Shown here: one piece after another, positions 1-5,950 of the stretch
Position numbering within the stretch: position 1 is the first letter of the stretch
Layout: each line of letters begins with the position of its first letter
Assembly (NCBI GenBank): GCA_014653935.1
Contig: JACWDU010000020.1
Span: 1 to 7,793 of the forward strand
DNA length: 7,793 nt
Direction: 5' to 3'
Source of the DNA: Pelagibacterales bacterium SAG-MED23
GTDB taxonomy: Bacteria; Pseudomonadota; Alphaproteobacteria; Pelagibacterales; Pelagibacteraceae
The notes under the pieces: model-generated
The model's input: only the letters and a program-made list of their open reading frames with translations
Told to the model about the DNA's origin: nothing
Databases searched by the model: none
Made by a program: the position numbers and the translations under genes

Positions 1-984
1 TCTATTAAAAGCTATTTCCAAATTTAAATCACCAGGTAAAGTTTTTCTTATTTCTTTTATTTTTTTTTCAACATCTTTTGATAATTCAACAGTTGACGCC
101 CCACTTCTTGCATAAATTCCTATACCCATAGTTTTTAAATTTAGCGCTCCTTTACTCTGTGCTCTAAATAAAACTTTTTCTGTTACTGGACCTAATTCTA
201 AATTTGCTATATCAGATAGTCTCACTATGTTATCTTTAGCTTTTTTAATAGGGAGATCTTTGAGTTTTTCTAAGTTATCGTAGGATTTGTCTATATTTAT
301 TGTTAAGTCTATATTTTCTGCTTCGAGTGTTCCTGCTGGTAATCGAACATTCTCGTTTCTTAAAGATCTTTCAACTTCTTGTATAGTTAAATTATTTGCA
401 GCTAATTTTATTGGATCTATCCACACTCTTATACTCTGCTCCCTAAGGCCACCTGTTCTTATTCGACCAACATTTTTAATGCTTGAAAACTGATCAACTA
501 AATATCGTTCTGCATAATCACCAAGCTCAAGATCACTCCAGGTTTCTGAGGATAAAGCTAGCCACATTGTAGTTGTAAAACCCGCCGATTGTTTAAGTAT
601 TCTAGGGGCTTCAGACTCAGCTGGAAGTCTGCCAACAATTCTAGCAACTCTTTCCCTTACATCATTTGCTGCATTATCGAGATCAATATCAGTATCAAAT
701 TCGATATTTATAGTACTTTTTCCATTTTCTGATTTGGCGTCTATATTTTTTATTCCCTCTGCTCCACCTATAACTTCTTCAATTACTTGCGTTACCTCTT
801 CATCAACAATAGGAGCTGATGCTGAAGCATATTCCACTTGAACTTGAACCACAGGGGGTTGTAGACCAGATGGGAGCTCTCTAACAGGTAACTTTGAAAA
901 AACAAAAGTTCCAAACACTACTAGTATTAAAGATAATACCCAAGATAATGCTGGTCTTCTAATACTAACATCTGTTAAATACAT
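1..984 (-). CDS. RND-family efflux permease, N-terminal part (gene runs off left edge)
   Basis: This is the inner-membrane pump subunit of a proton-driven RND efflux system of the HAE1 (AcrB/MdtB-like) type. The reading frame is open for 328 codons from an ATG at 984 to the window edge with no stop, so about a third of a usual ~1000-residue protein is visible. The first residues (MYLTDVSIRRPALSW) are the typical start of the family. One membrane helix lies at about residues 12-31 and ends in KLPVRELPS. It is followed by periplasmic porter-domain sequence, including VIGGAEGIKNI near 71-81 and GIGIYARSGASTVEL near 287-301. The proton-relay aspartates of TM4 lie outside the window. It starts 8 bases after the adaptor gene ends and has no clear Shine-Dalgarno, which suggests coupled translation. 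The substrate cannot be read from this part. Confidence 0.93.
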   Translation of the reverse strand, partial: MYLTDVSIRRPALSWVLSLILVVFGTFVFSKLPVRELPSGLQPPVVQVQVEYASASAPIVDEEVTQVIEEVIGGAEGIKNIDAKSENGKSTINIEFDTDIDLDNAANDVRERVARIVGRLPAESEAPRILKQSAGFTTTMWLALSSETWSDLELGDYAERYLVDQFSSIKNVGRIRTGGLREQSIRVWIDPIKLAANNLTIQEVERSLRNENVRLPAGTLEAENIDLTINIDKSYDNLEKLKDLPIKKAKDNIVRLSDIANLELGPVTEKVLFRAQSKGALNLKTMGIGIYARSGASTVELSKDVEKKIKEIRKTLPGDLNLEIAFNR

Positions 985-992
985 TTAATTAT

Positions 993-1910
993 TTATTTTT
1001 TATTTTCTTTTTTTCCCCAACTAGACTTACTTTTTTTTTCTCCATCTTTGATGGGTTTAATTTTTCCGTTTGGTCTTACTTTTTTTAAACCCTCAGCAAC
1101 GACTATGTCTCCTTCATTTAATCCAGTCTCCACCTCAAGATAACCTTTGTTTCTGTTACCAACTTTAACTTCAACTCTTTTTGTTACATTCTCTTTATCA
1201 ACTTTGTAAATATAAACTTTGTTGCCTTCTAAGATTACACTTGTATCTGGTATTCCTAACGAAACTCTCTCATTATATTTTATTGTAACTTCCATTAATG
1301 CACCAGGCAAAATCTCAGAATTTAAGTTTTGCATTTTAACTCTAAGCCTTAAAGATCTGTTACTAACATCAATTTTACTTGCCAAAGAATCTACTATACC
1401 ATTATAAGTTTTATTCTTATTGCCAGAAAACTTTACATCAACACCTAGTCCTTTTTTTACAAATGGTGCAAATACCTCGGGAACATCAACATCAATAAAT
1501 AAAAAAGATGCATCTTCAATATCAATTACAACAGAACTTTCAGAAACATTAATATCATCAGAAAAATTTCTTTTACCAATTACTCCATCAAAAGGTGCTT
1601 TTATAGTCCTGTTTTTTAATTTTGCGACTACATCACCAGATTTAACTTTAGTGTTATATTTAATTTCTTCTAGGATTTCATACTTTTCAATATTATACGA
1701 CTGTGTTTTAATTGGAACGGCTGTCCCGAAGGTTTCAATAATATTTTGAAATTTTCTTTCCTTTACTGTTTTGACTATAATACCTGGTGGTGGTCTTTTA
1801 CTAAATTTTTTTTTGAAATGGTTTCCAATCATTGTTCGTGCAATGATTACTCCTGCAATAATTAGAAAAAAAATTACTATTATTGATGTTATTTTAGTAG
1901 ATCTTTTCAT
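993..1910 (-). CDS. RND efflux periplasmic adaptor (membrane-fusion protein), lacking the coiled-coil hairpin
   Basis: This adaptor links the RND pump encoded just downstream to the outer part of the export path. Residues 7-24 form an N-terminal membrane anchor or uncleaved signal. After it come a first lipoyl half (about 61-98, ending VKSGDVVAKLKN), the second lipoyl half (about 102-125, with TIKAPFDGVIG), a beta-barrel domain (about 136-212, with LPGALMEV) and a membrane-proximal domain (about 217-285, with LNEGDIVVAEGLKKVRPN). The tail is lysine-rich. At 305 residues it is shorter than typical adaptors of about 350-400. The difference lies between the lipoyl halves, where family members usually carry a long helical hairpin; here only a few residues separate them. 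The start lies 2 bases after the upstream stop, and a GGAAG about 9 bases before the ATG may serve as ribosome binding site. Domain borders are my estimates. Confidence 0.92.
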   Translation of the reverse strand: MKRSTKITSIIVIFFLIIAGVIIARTMIGNHFKKKFSKRPPPGIIVKTVKERKFQNIIETFGTAVPIKTQSYNIEKYEILEEIKYNTKVKSGDVVAKLKNRTIKAPFDGVIGKRNFSDDINVSESSVVIDIEDASFLFIDVDVPEVFAPFVKKGLGVDVKFSGNKNKTYNGIVDSLASKIDVSNRSLRLRVKMQNLNSEILPGALMEVTIKYNERVSLGIPDTSVILEGNKVYIYKVDKENVTKRVEVKVGNRNKGYLEVETGLNEGDIVVAEGLKKVRPNGKIKPIKDGEKKSKSSWGKKENKK

Positions 1911-1912
1911 TT

Positions 1913-2728
1913 TTATATTCTTCCATATTCAGCCCATGAACCGTCATAAACCGTAGGAGAATATGTATTATTTACTAGGGAATATGCAAGACCTAAAACA
2001 CATGCTGTTATACCAGATCCACAAGAAAAAACTCTTTTATGATCATTTAAATCAATAACTTCATTGAATTTTTTTGAGATCTCACTTGTATCTTTGAAGG
2101 TGTTGTCTGAGGTATTTATAATTTCTTTGAATGGGAGACATACAGAATTTTGAATAGATCCACTTCTTACATTTTTCCTCGGATCTGGAACACTTCCATC
2201 AAATCTTTCCTTACTTCTAGCATCGATGACTGTAAAATTTTTTTGTTCAATATTTTCGTTTATTTCAAGAATATTTTTTACAAGATTTTTATTTTCTCTA
2301 GCTATATAGGATGATTTTTTTAAAATTGTCTTTTCACTTGTTGTCTTTTTTTTTTCAATTAACCATTTTTTTAAACCACCATCTAAAACACTGACTAGGT
2401 GTTTATTGTGACCAAAATAAATAAAATTATACCAACCTCTACATGAGCTTAGAACATCAGAGTTATCATATATCACAACTCTATTATTATTTGATATACC
2501 CATTGAGGATACTATTTCCTCCCATTTTTCTTTTGTAGGAAGCATGTGAGGTAAATCAGTATTTTGATCCGAGTTTTTGTCTAAGTCAAAAAAAATTGCG
2601 CCTGGAATATGATTTTTTAAGTATTCCTCTTTAGGATTTCTATCAATTCCTGGCATATGCCATGAACAATCGATTATTTTTACTTCGCTTAGATTTTTTT
2701 CTAACCAATCTGATGTAACAACTGACAT
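1913..2728 (-). CDS. sseA: 3-mercaptopyruvate sulfurtransferase-like protein (two rhodanese domains)
   Basis: This 271-residue protein has the tandem rhodanese layout of SseA/TST enzymes, which move sulfane sulfur from 3-mercaptopyruvate (or thiosulfate) to a thiol acceptor. The N-terminal domain has HIPGAIFFDLD at 40-50. In its loop the catalytic position is Asp88, so this half is the usual inactive domain. The C-terminal domain has DARSKERF at 169-176, the linker-side DPRKNVRSGSI at 182-192, and the active loop CGSGIT at 236-241 with catalytic Cys236. DGSWAEYG at 262-269 is the typical C-terminal signature. The CGSG[VI]T loop fits mercaptopyruvate sulfurtransferase better than thiosulfate rhodanese (CRKGVT type), as known for these families. 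No signal peptide is visible, so a cytoplasmic location is likely. It starts 1 base after msrA ends and ends 2 bases before the adaptor start, consistent with one operon. Confidence 0.92.
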   Translation of the reverse strand: MSVVTSDWLEKNLSEVKIIDCSWHMPGIDRNPKEEYLKNHIPGAIFFDLDKNSDQNTDLPHMLPTKEKWEEIVSSMGISNNNRVVIYDNSDVLSSCRGWYNFIYFGHNKHLVSVLDGGLKKWLIEKKKTTSEKTILKKSSYIARENKNLVKNILEINENIEQKNFTVIDARSKERFDGSVPDPRKNVRSGSIQNSVCLPFKEIINTSDNTFKDTSEISKKFNEVIDLNDHKRVFSCGSGITACVLGLAYSLVNNTYSPTVYDGSWAEYGRI

Positions 2729-2729
2729 T

Positions 2730-3173
2730 CTATCTTTTTTCTAAATACTTCTGATGATACTCCTCAGCTGTACAGTAATTTTTCAACTCAGATAACTTAG
2801 TTACTACTTTACCAGATAACTTTGTATTCACATCATCAATTATTTTTTGGGCAATTACTTTTTGTTCATCATTAAGATAGAATATCTCACTTCTATATTG
2901 TGTTCCAAAATCTGGACCTTGAGAATTTAGTGTAGTTGGATCATGAAATTCAAAAAATTTCTTAATTATTTGTTCATATGTAATAACCTTAGGATCAAAT
3001 TCTAATTTTACAGCCTCCGCGTGATTAGTTGTTCCTGTACAAACTTCTCTGTAATTTGTATTTGGACTATTCCCCCCACAGTATCCAACCTCTGTTCTGT
3101 AGATACCATCTAATTGTCCATATTTTTTTTCTGGACCCCAGAAACATCCCAAAGCTAAAACTGCTATTTCCAT
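2730..3173 (-). CDS. msrA: Peptide-methionine (S)-S-oxide reductase MsrA
   Basis: MsrA reduces the S-form of methionine sulfoxide, in proteins or free, back to methionine, with thioredoxin as usual reductant. The 147 residues carry the whole family core. The catalytic motif GCFWGPE at 9-15 has nucleophile Cys10 and Glu15. GYCGG lies at 30-34, YREVCTGTTNHAEAV at 41-55, and DFGTQYRS at 88-95 with the substrate-site Asp and Tyr. The end is AEEYHQKYLEK at 136-146. Cys134, just before the AEEYHQ motif, is a candidate resolving cysteine. The protein is a minimal version with no N-terminal extension and no fused MsrB domain. It is the first gene of a tightly spaced minus-strand group with the sulfurtransferase and the efflux pair. 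There is no Shine-Dalgarno before the ATG, and a possible -10 box sits only 11 bases upstream, so the mRNA may be nearly leaderless. Confidence 0.97.
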   Translation of the reverse strand: MEIAVLALGCFWGPEKKYGQLDGIYRTEVGYCGGNSPNTNYREVCTGTTNHAEAVKLEFDPKVITYEQIIKKFFEFHDPTTLNSQGPDFGTQYRSEIFYLNDEQKVIAQKIIDDVNTKLSGKVVTKLSELKNYCTAEEYHQKYLEKR

Positions 3174-3207
3174 AGATTAATGTTATAATATTAATATAAT
3201 CTAATCC
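3174..3207. promoter_or_regulatory. Compact divergent promoter between msrA and the DMT transporter gene
   Basis: These 34 bases are all that separates two divergent start codons. On the plus strand there are two perfect TATAAT boxes, at 3184-3189 and 3195-3200. On the minus strand TATTAT (3190-3185) and TATATT (3198-3193) are possible -10 boxes for msrA. The box at 3195-3200 would place transcription start at or just before the ATG at 3208, and the minus-strand box would give a leader of only about 4-5 bases. No good -35 hexamer is seen in either direction. An inverted repeat AGATTA (3174-3179) / TAATCT (3197-3202) and a 10-base palindrome at 3188-3197 could bind a regulator. In DNA this AT-rich such matches also arise by chance. 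Confidence 0.5.
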
Positions 3208-4089
3208 ATGTTATCTAGAAATCAATTAGGCTTTTTGTACATGGTTCTATCTGTGTGCGCGTTTTCAATGATGGATGTACTTGTTAAGTGGTCTGAAAAC
3301 TATCCAGTTGGACAAGTCCTTTTTTTTAGAGGAATTTGTGGCCTAATACCAATATTTTTTTTAATACCAAAAGAAAAATACAAAAATTTTTATAAAACAG
3401 ATCGACCAAAATTACATTTTGCAAGATGTGCTGCAGGATTAATGGCAATTGTTTCAATTTTTATAGCACTCAGAAACTTACCTTTGGCTACAGTAGTAAG
3501 CATTTCTTTTGCAGCACCAATATTTGCAACAATACTATCTATTTATTTTTTATCAGAAAAAATTGGCAAGTATCGTTGGCTAGCAGTTTTTATTGGCTTT
3601 TTAGGAGTTATAATTATTACACAACCAGGAATTTCAACATTGAACTTTTATTATATTTATCCAATAATTTTTTGTTTAGGAATGTCATATGTTGCAATTG
3701 CAATAAGACAATTATCAACTTCAGAACCTGTTTGGCTTATTTCATTCTATTTTTCTTTTGCAATATCTATTCTTGGATTATTTACTGTTCCATTTGGATG
3801 GGTAATGCCAACTGTTTTTGATTTCATTTTATTATGTATGATTGGTTTACTTGGAGGTGTTGCAAATTTACTTTTAGGTCAATCTTATAAACTTTCAGAA
3901 GTTTCCTTAGTTTCTCCATTAAAATATTTAAGTCTAATTTTTGCAATTGTTTTCGGTTATTTCGTTTGGAATGAAGTTCCTTCCTTTAAAACAATATCTG
4001 GAGCTGCCTTAGTAGTTTTATCATCAATAATAATATTTAGACGAGAAATTTATTTAAAAAAACCAAACCTAATTTTTAAAAATGAGTAA
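3208..4089 (+). CDS. EamA/DMT-superfamily inner-membrane transporter
   Basis: This 293-residue, very hydrophobic protein has the two-repeat layout of the drug/metabolite transporter superfamily (EamA or RhaT-like), with about ten membrane helices. The first repeat spans roughly residues 7-137 and the second 148-276. Each ends in a typical stretch: LSEKIGKYRWLAVFIG near 115-130 with ITQPG near 137-141, and WNEVPSFKTISGAALVVLSS near 254-273. The charged start of helix 2 (FFRGICG at 39-45) is also common in the family. Members export or import small metabolites, and the substrate cannot be told from sequence here. The last 8 bases overlap the start of the glycosylase gene. The ATG follows a TATAAT box by 7 bases with no Shine-Dalgarno, so leaderless translation is likely. 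Met12 is a less likely alternative start because it would cut into the first helix. Confidence 0.92.
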   Translation: MLSRNQLGFLYMVLSVCAFSMMDVLVKWSENYPVGQVLFFRGICGLIPIFFLIPKEKYKNFYKTDRPKLHFARCAAGLMAIVSIFIALRNLPLATVVSISFAAPIFATILSIYFLSEKIGKYRWLAVFIGFLGVIIITQPGISTLNFYYIYPIIFCLGMSYVAIAIRQLSTSEPVWLISFYFSFAISILGLFTVPFGWVMPTVFDFILLCMIGLLGGVANLLLGQSYKLSEVSLVSPLKYLSLIFAIVFGYFVWNEVPSFKTISGAALVVLSSIIIFRREIYLKKPNLIFKNE

Positions 4090-4705
4090 ACCTCCAATAT
4101 ATTGGCCAAAGGCAGTAAAGTTTCTCTCCAAAGATAAGATAATGATGAAACTTATTTCTAAGTATAAAGATAAAACTTTAACAACAAGAAGAGATATCTT
4201 TTTATCTTTATGTAAAAGCATAATAGGACAACAGATCAGTGTAGCTGCAGCTAATTCTGTTTTTTTAAAGTTTAAAAAAGAATGTAAGGGAAAGATAAAT
4301 CCAAAAGTAGTAAATGCTATTACCTCGAGCCGATTAAAAAAATGTGGTTTAAGCAGACAAAAAGTTAGAGGAATAAAAGAGTTGGCAAAAAAATTTGTAA
4401 ATAAAACATTTAATCCAAGAGTTATAAAAAAAATGGAGGATGAGGAGGCAATTCTTTATTTATCTGAGTTAAGACAAATAGGTAGATGGTCTGCAGAGAT
4501 GATATTACTATTTACTTATAACAGATCTAACATATGGCCCGTACAAGATATTGGTTTACTTAGAGCTATTTCAAACAATTATAAAAAAAGTTATTTGCCT
4601 CCCATGAGCTATGTAAATCGATTGAAAAAGAGGTTTTCTCCATACTGTTCGGTGGCTACTTGGTATTTATGGCGTTCCATAGACGATGAGCCTATACAAT
4701 ATTAA
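4082..4705 (+). CDS. DNA-3-methyladenine glycosylase family protein (AlkA-type, HhH-GPD)
   Basis: This is a base-excision repair enzyme predicted to remove alkylated purines such as 3-methyladenine. The helix-hairpin-helix is seen at about 130-140 (LRQIGRWSAEM). The catalytic aspartate is Asp156 in WPVQDIGLLRA (152-162), which matches the family arrangement of HhH followed about 16-20 residues later by Asp. IIGQQIS at 47-53 is the usual AlkA-family N-terminal core motif. No cysteine cluster for a 4Fe-4S site is visible, which argues against EndoIII/MutY-type enzymes. At 207 residues it lacks the extra N-terminal domain of E. coli AlkA (282 residues), as in the short bacterial and yeast Mag1-like forms. 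It overlaps the transporter gene by 8 bases and has no Shine-Dalgarno, so translation is probably coupled. Its stop overlaps the stop of the convergent DUF1330 gene. Confidence 0.92.
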   Translation: MSKPPIYWPKAVKFLSKDKIMMKLISKYKDKTLTTRRDIFLSLCKSIIGQQISVAAANSVFLKFKKECKGKINPKVVNAITSSRLKKCGLSRQKVRGIKELAKKFVNKTFNPRVIKKMEDEEAILYLSELRQIGRWSAEMILLFTYNRSNIWPVQDIGLLRAISNNYKKSYLPPMSYVNRLKKRFSPYCSVATWYLWRSIDDEPIQY

Positions 4706-4989
4706 GTACCCTCAACTATCTGATGATGTCTTACAGCATGATCTTTAATAACGTCTAGTGCTTCCTGATATTCAGGGGAATCATAAAATTCTATTGCTGT
4801 TTTATAATTTGCAAATTCAACAACAGTTGTTCTAGGAGAGTTTATTCCCTCATTTGTTCTATTTTTCCCACCTCTAATTATAAATATTCCTGAGTATTTA
4901 TCAGCTGCAATTTTGGCTTTAAGTGCATATTCCTCTAATTTTTCCTCTTTATCAATTTTTTCCCACACACAAACTACATAACCTTTCAT
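4702..4989 (-). CDS. DUF1330 family protein (paralogue 1)
   Basis: This 95-residue protein matches the DUF1330 pattern: a start with alternating hydrophobic residues (KGYVVCVWEKI), then RGGK at 39-42, RTTVVEF at 53-59, FYDSPEYQEAL at 68-78 and IVEG near the end. The family folds as a small ferredoxin-like alpha/beta barrel, usually a dimer, related to ABM/EthD-like proteins. No biochemical function is firmly known. The motif F-Y-D-S-P-E-Y is canonical here, unlike in the neighbouring copy. A good Shine-Dalgarno (AAGGAG, 4 bases before the ATG) sits upstream. It follows paralogue 2 by 41 bases on the same strand and is probably co-transcribed. Its TAA overlaps the TAA of the convergent glycosylase gene (TTAA, 4702-4705), and no hairpin terminator is seen there. 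Confidence 0.9.
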   Translation of the reverse strand: MKGYVVCVWEKIDKEEKLEEYALKAKIAADKYSGIFIIRGGKNRTNEGINSPRTTVVEFANYKTAIEFYDSPEYQEALDVIKDHAVRHHQIVEGT

Positions 4990-5030
4990 AATTCTCCTTT
5001 GTCATCACTATATATTCAAATTTTTCTTTA

Positions 5031-5333
5031 TCAAATTTGTTCGTGTTCTACTCCCTCAACAATAAACATTATTCTCTTAGTTGTATCTTCAGCATAAGTC
5101 CAAGCAGATTTATAATCAGTTGACTCATGGCATGATATAGCATCATCGTAAGTCGGAAACTCCCATATTACAGTACGCACAACGTTTGGACCACTAAACG
5201 ACTTTAATTTTCCACCTCTGACCACTGGTTTCCCTCCATAACTTTTAATTATAGGAACTGCCTTTTCTCCATATTTTTTTAAGTTATCCTGGCTTGATAT
5301 TTCTAAGTATAGACTTATCCAATAAGTTTTCAT
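5031..5333 (-). CDS. DUF1330 family protein (diverged paralogue 2)
   Basis: This is a second 100-residue DUF1330-type protein. It aligns with its downstream neighbour without gaps over 94 positions, with about a third of residues identical (32 by my hand count). Shared positions include RGGK (39-42), RT at 53-54, EF at 58-59, a Y-x-x-A-I motif at 62-66 and IVEG near the end. The canonical FYDSPEYQ stretch is replaced by CHESTDYK (68-75), and the WEF and Y-W-I-S-L-Y segments also differ, so the two probably do not have identical roles. AAAAGGA about 5 bases before the ATG is a usable Shine-Dalgarno. It is the first gene of the minus-strand pair and is divergent from the phosphoribosyltransferase gene across 43 bases. 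Function is unknown; membership in the family is the safe claim. Confidence 0.87.
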   Translation of the reverse strand: MKTYWISLYLEISSQDNLKKYGEKAVPIIKSYGGKPVVRGGKLKSFSGPNVVRTVIWEFPTYDDAISCHESTDYKSAWTYAEDTTKRIMFIVEGVEHEQI

Positions 5334-5376
5334 ATTAATCCTTTTTTAATTTTTTTATTTATGATACCAAATTTTA
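5334..5376. promoter_or_regulatory. Divergent promoter region between DUF1330 gene 2 and the phosphoribosyltransferase gene
   Basis: In this 43-base AT-rich spacer, TATGAT at 5360-5365 is a likely plus-strand -10 box. It would start transcription about 5 bases before the ATG at 5377, which has no Shine-Dalgarno. Read on the minus strand, the nearly same site gives TATCAT (5366-5361), which would give the DUF1330 pair a leader of about 20 bases containing the AAAAGGA ribosome binding site (5345-5339). I see no convincing -35 hexamers. The two directions seem to share one -10 site, so they may compete. This is an inference from short matches. Confidence 0.4.
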
Positions 5377-5901
5377 ATGGCTGATAAATTAATAATTACC
5401 TATGAAGAATATAAAAAAGTAGTTGAGAAACTTGCTTTAGAAATTGAGAAAAATTATAAGCCAACTGTACTAGTTGGTATCATGAGAGGTGCAGCTCCAA
5501 TTATAGATATTTTATCAAGAATTTTTAATTTGCCAATAGCCTACGTCGTTATTCAAAGTTATTCTGGTGATACAGTTCAAAATAAGCAAGGAGAGCTAAT
5601 ATTTGCAAGAGACATAAGTGCAATTGCAACTAACGAAGATTTTAAAAAAGTATTGTTGGTAGATGATCTATCAGACACAGGACTGACTTTAAATAAAAGT
5701 ATAGAGTGGCTCAAAGAATATCAGCCTGTTAAGGACCACATAAGCGAAATCAAAACAGCGTGTCTTTGGAAAAAAAAATCTTCCACTTTTACACCTGATT
5801 TCTGTCCAATTTTACTAGATAATGATCCATGGATTGTTCAACCATCAGAATATTATGATGAAATTAATATAGATGGTTTGAAAAAAAAGTATTCTAAATA
5901 A
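5377..5901 (+). CDS. Type I phosphoribosyltransferase, probably purine salvage
   Basis: This 174-residue cytoplasmic enzyme has the type I phosphoribosyltransferase fold. The PRPP-binding loop is VLLVDDLSDTGLT at 92-104, with the paired acidic residues Asp96 and Asp97. The earlier loop VGIMRGAAPIIDIL at 33-46 matches the pyrophosphate-binding strand and loop of purine enzymes. DPWIVQPSEYYDE at 150-162, near the C-terminus, resembles the W-[IV]-x-[FQ]-P-x-E ending seen in xanthine-guanine and predicted phosphoribosyltransferases (COG2236/Gpt-like). Such enzymes turn a free base plus PRPP into a nucleoside monophosphate. Which base is used cannot be fixed by eye. It is monocistronic: divergent from the DUF1330 pair and ended by a hairpin terminator shared with the convergent BMP gene. 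An alternative is a regulatory or non-purine phosphoribosyltransferase. Confidence 0.88.
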   Translation: MADKLIITYEEYKKVVEKLALEIEKNYKPTVLVGIMRGAAPIIDILSRIFNLPIAYVVIQSYSGDTVQNKQGELIFARDISAIATNEDFKKVLLVDDLSDTGLTLNKSIEWLKEYQPVKDHISEIKTACLWKKKSSTFTPDFCPILLDNDPWIVQPSEYYDEINIDGLKKKYSK

Positions 5902-5903
5902 AA

Positions 5904-5927
5904 AAAGGCCAGACTAAGCTGGCCTTT
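5904..5927. terminator. Bidirectional intrinsic terminator
   Basis: A perfect 9-base-pair stem, AAAGGCCAG (5904-5912) with CTGGCCTTT (5919-5927), closes a 6-base loop ACTAAG. It begins 2 bases after the phosphoribosyltransferase stop and ends 23 bases before the BMP stop. Read on the minus strand it is followed by a run of six T (counting the arm's three), a strong terminator for the binding-protein gene. On the plus strand the tail is TTTAATTCTAATTTCTT, a weaker U-tract that still fits termination of the phosphoribosyltransferase mRNA. The GC-rich GGCC core stands out in this AT-rich region. Confidence 0.88.
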
Positions 5928-5950
5928 AATTCTAATTTCTTAATAAAGTT

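Noticed and set aside
287..493. Plus-strand open frame inside the RND pump region
   Set aside because: The minus strand carries a continuous, clearly recognisable RND permease across it.
1219..1749. Plus-strand open frames antisense to the adaptor gene (1219-1407 and 1420-1749)
   Set aside because: They are shadows of the well-supported minus-strand adaptor and show no family motif or ribosome binding site.
3426..3821. Second plus-strand frame within the DMT transporter gene
   Set aside because: It is out of frame with the true gene and has an odd Asn/Tyr/Cys-rich composition typical of shifted AT-rich coding sequence.
4702..5333. Toxin-antitoxin pair formed by the two small tandem genes
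   Set aside because: Both proteins fit DUF1330 and align with each other, and neither shows toxin or DNA-binding antitoxin features.
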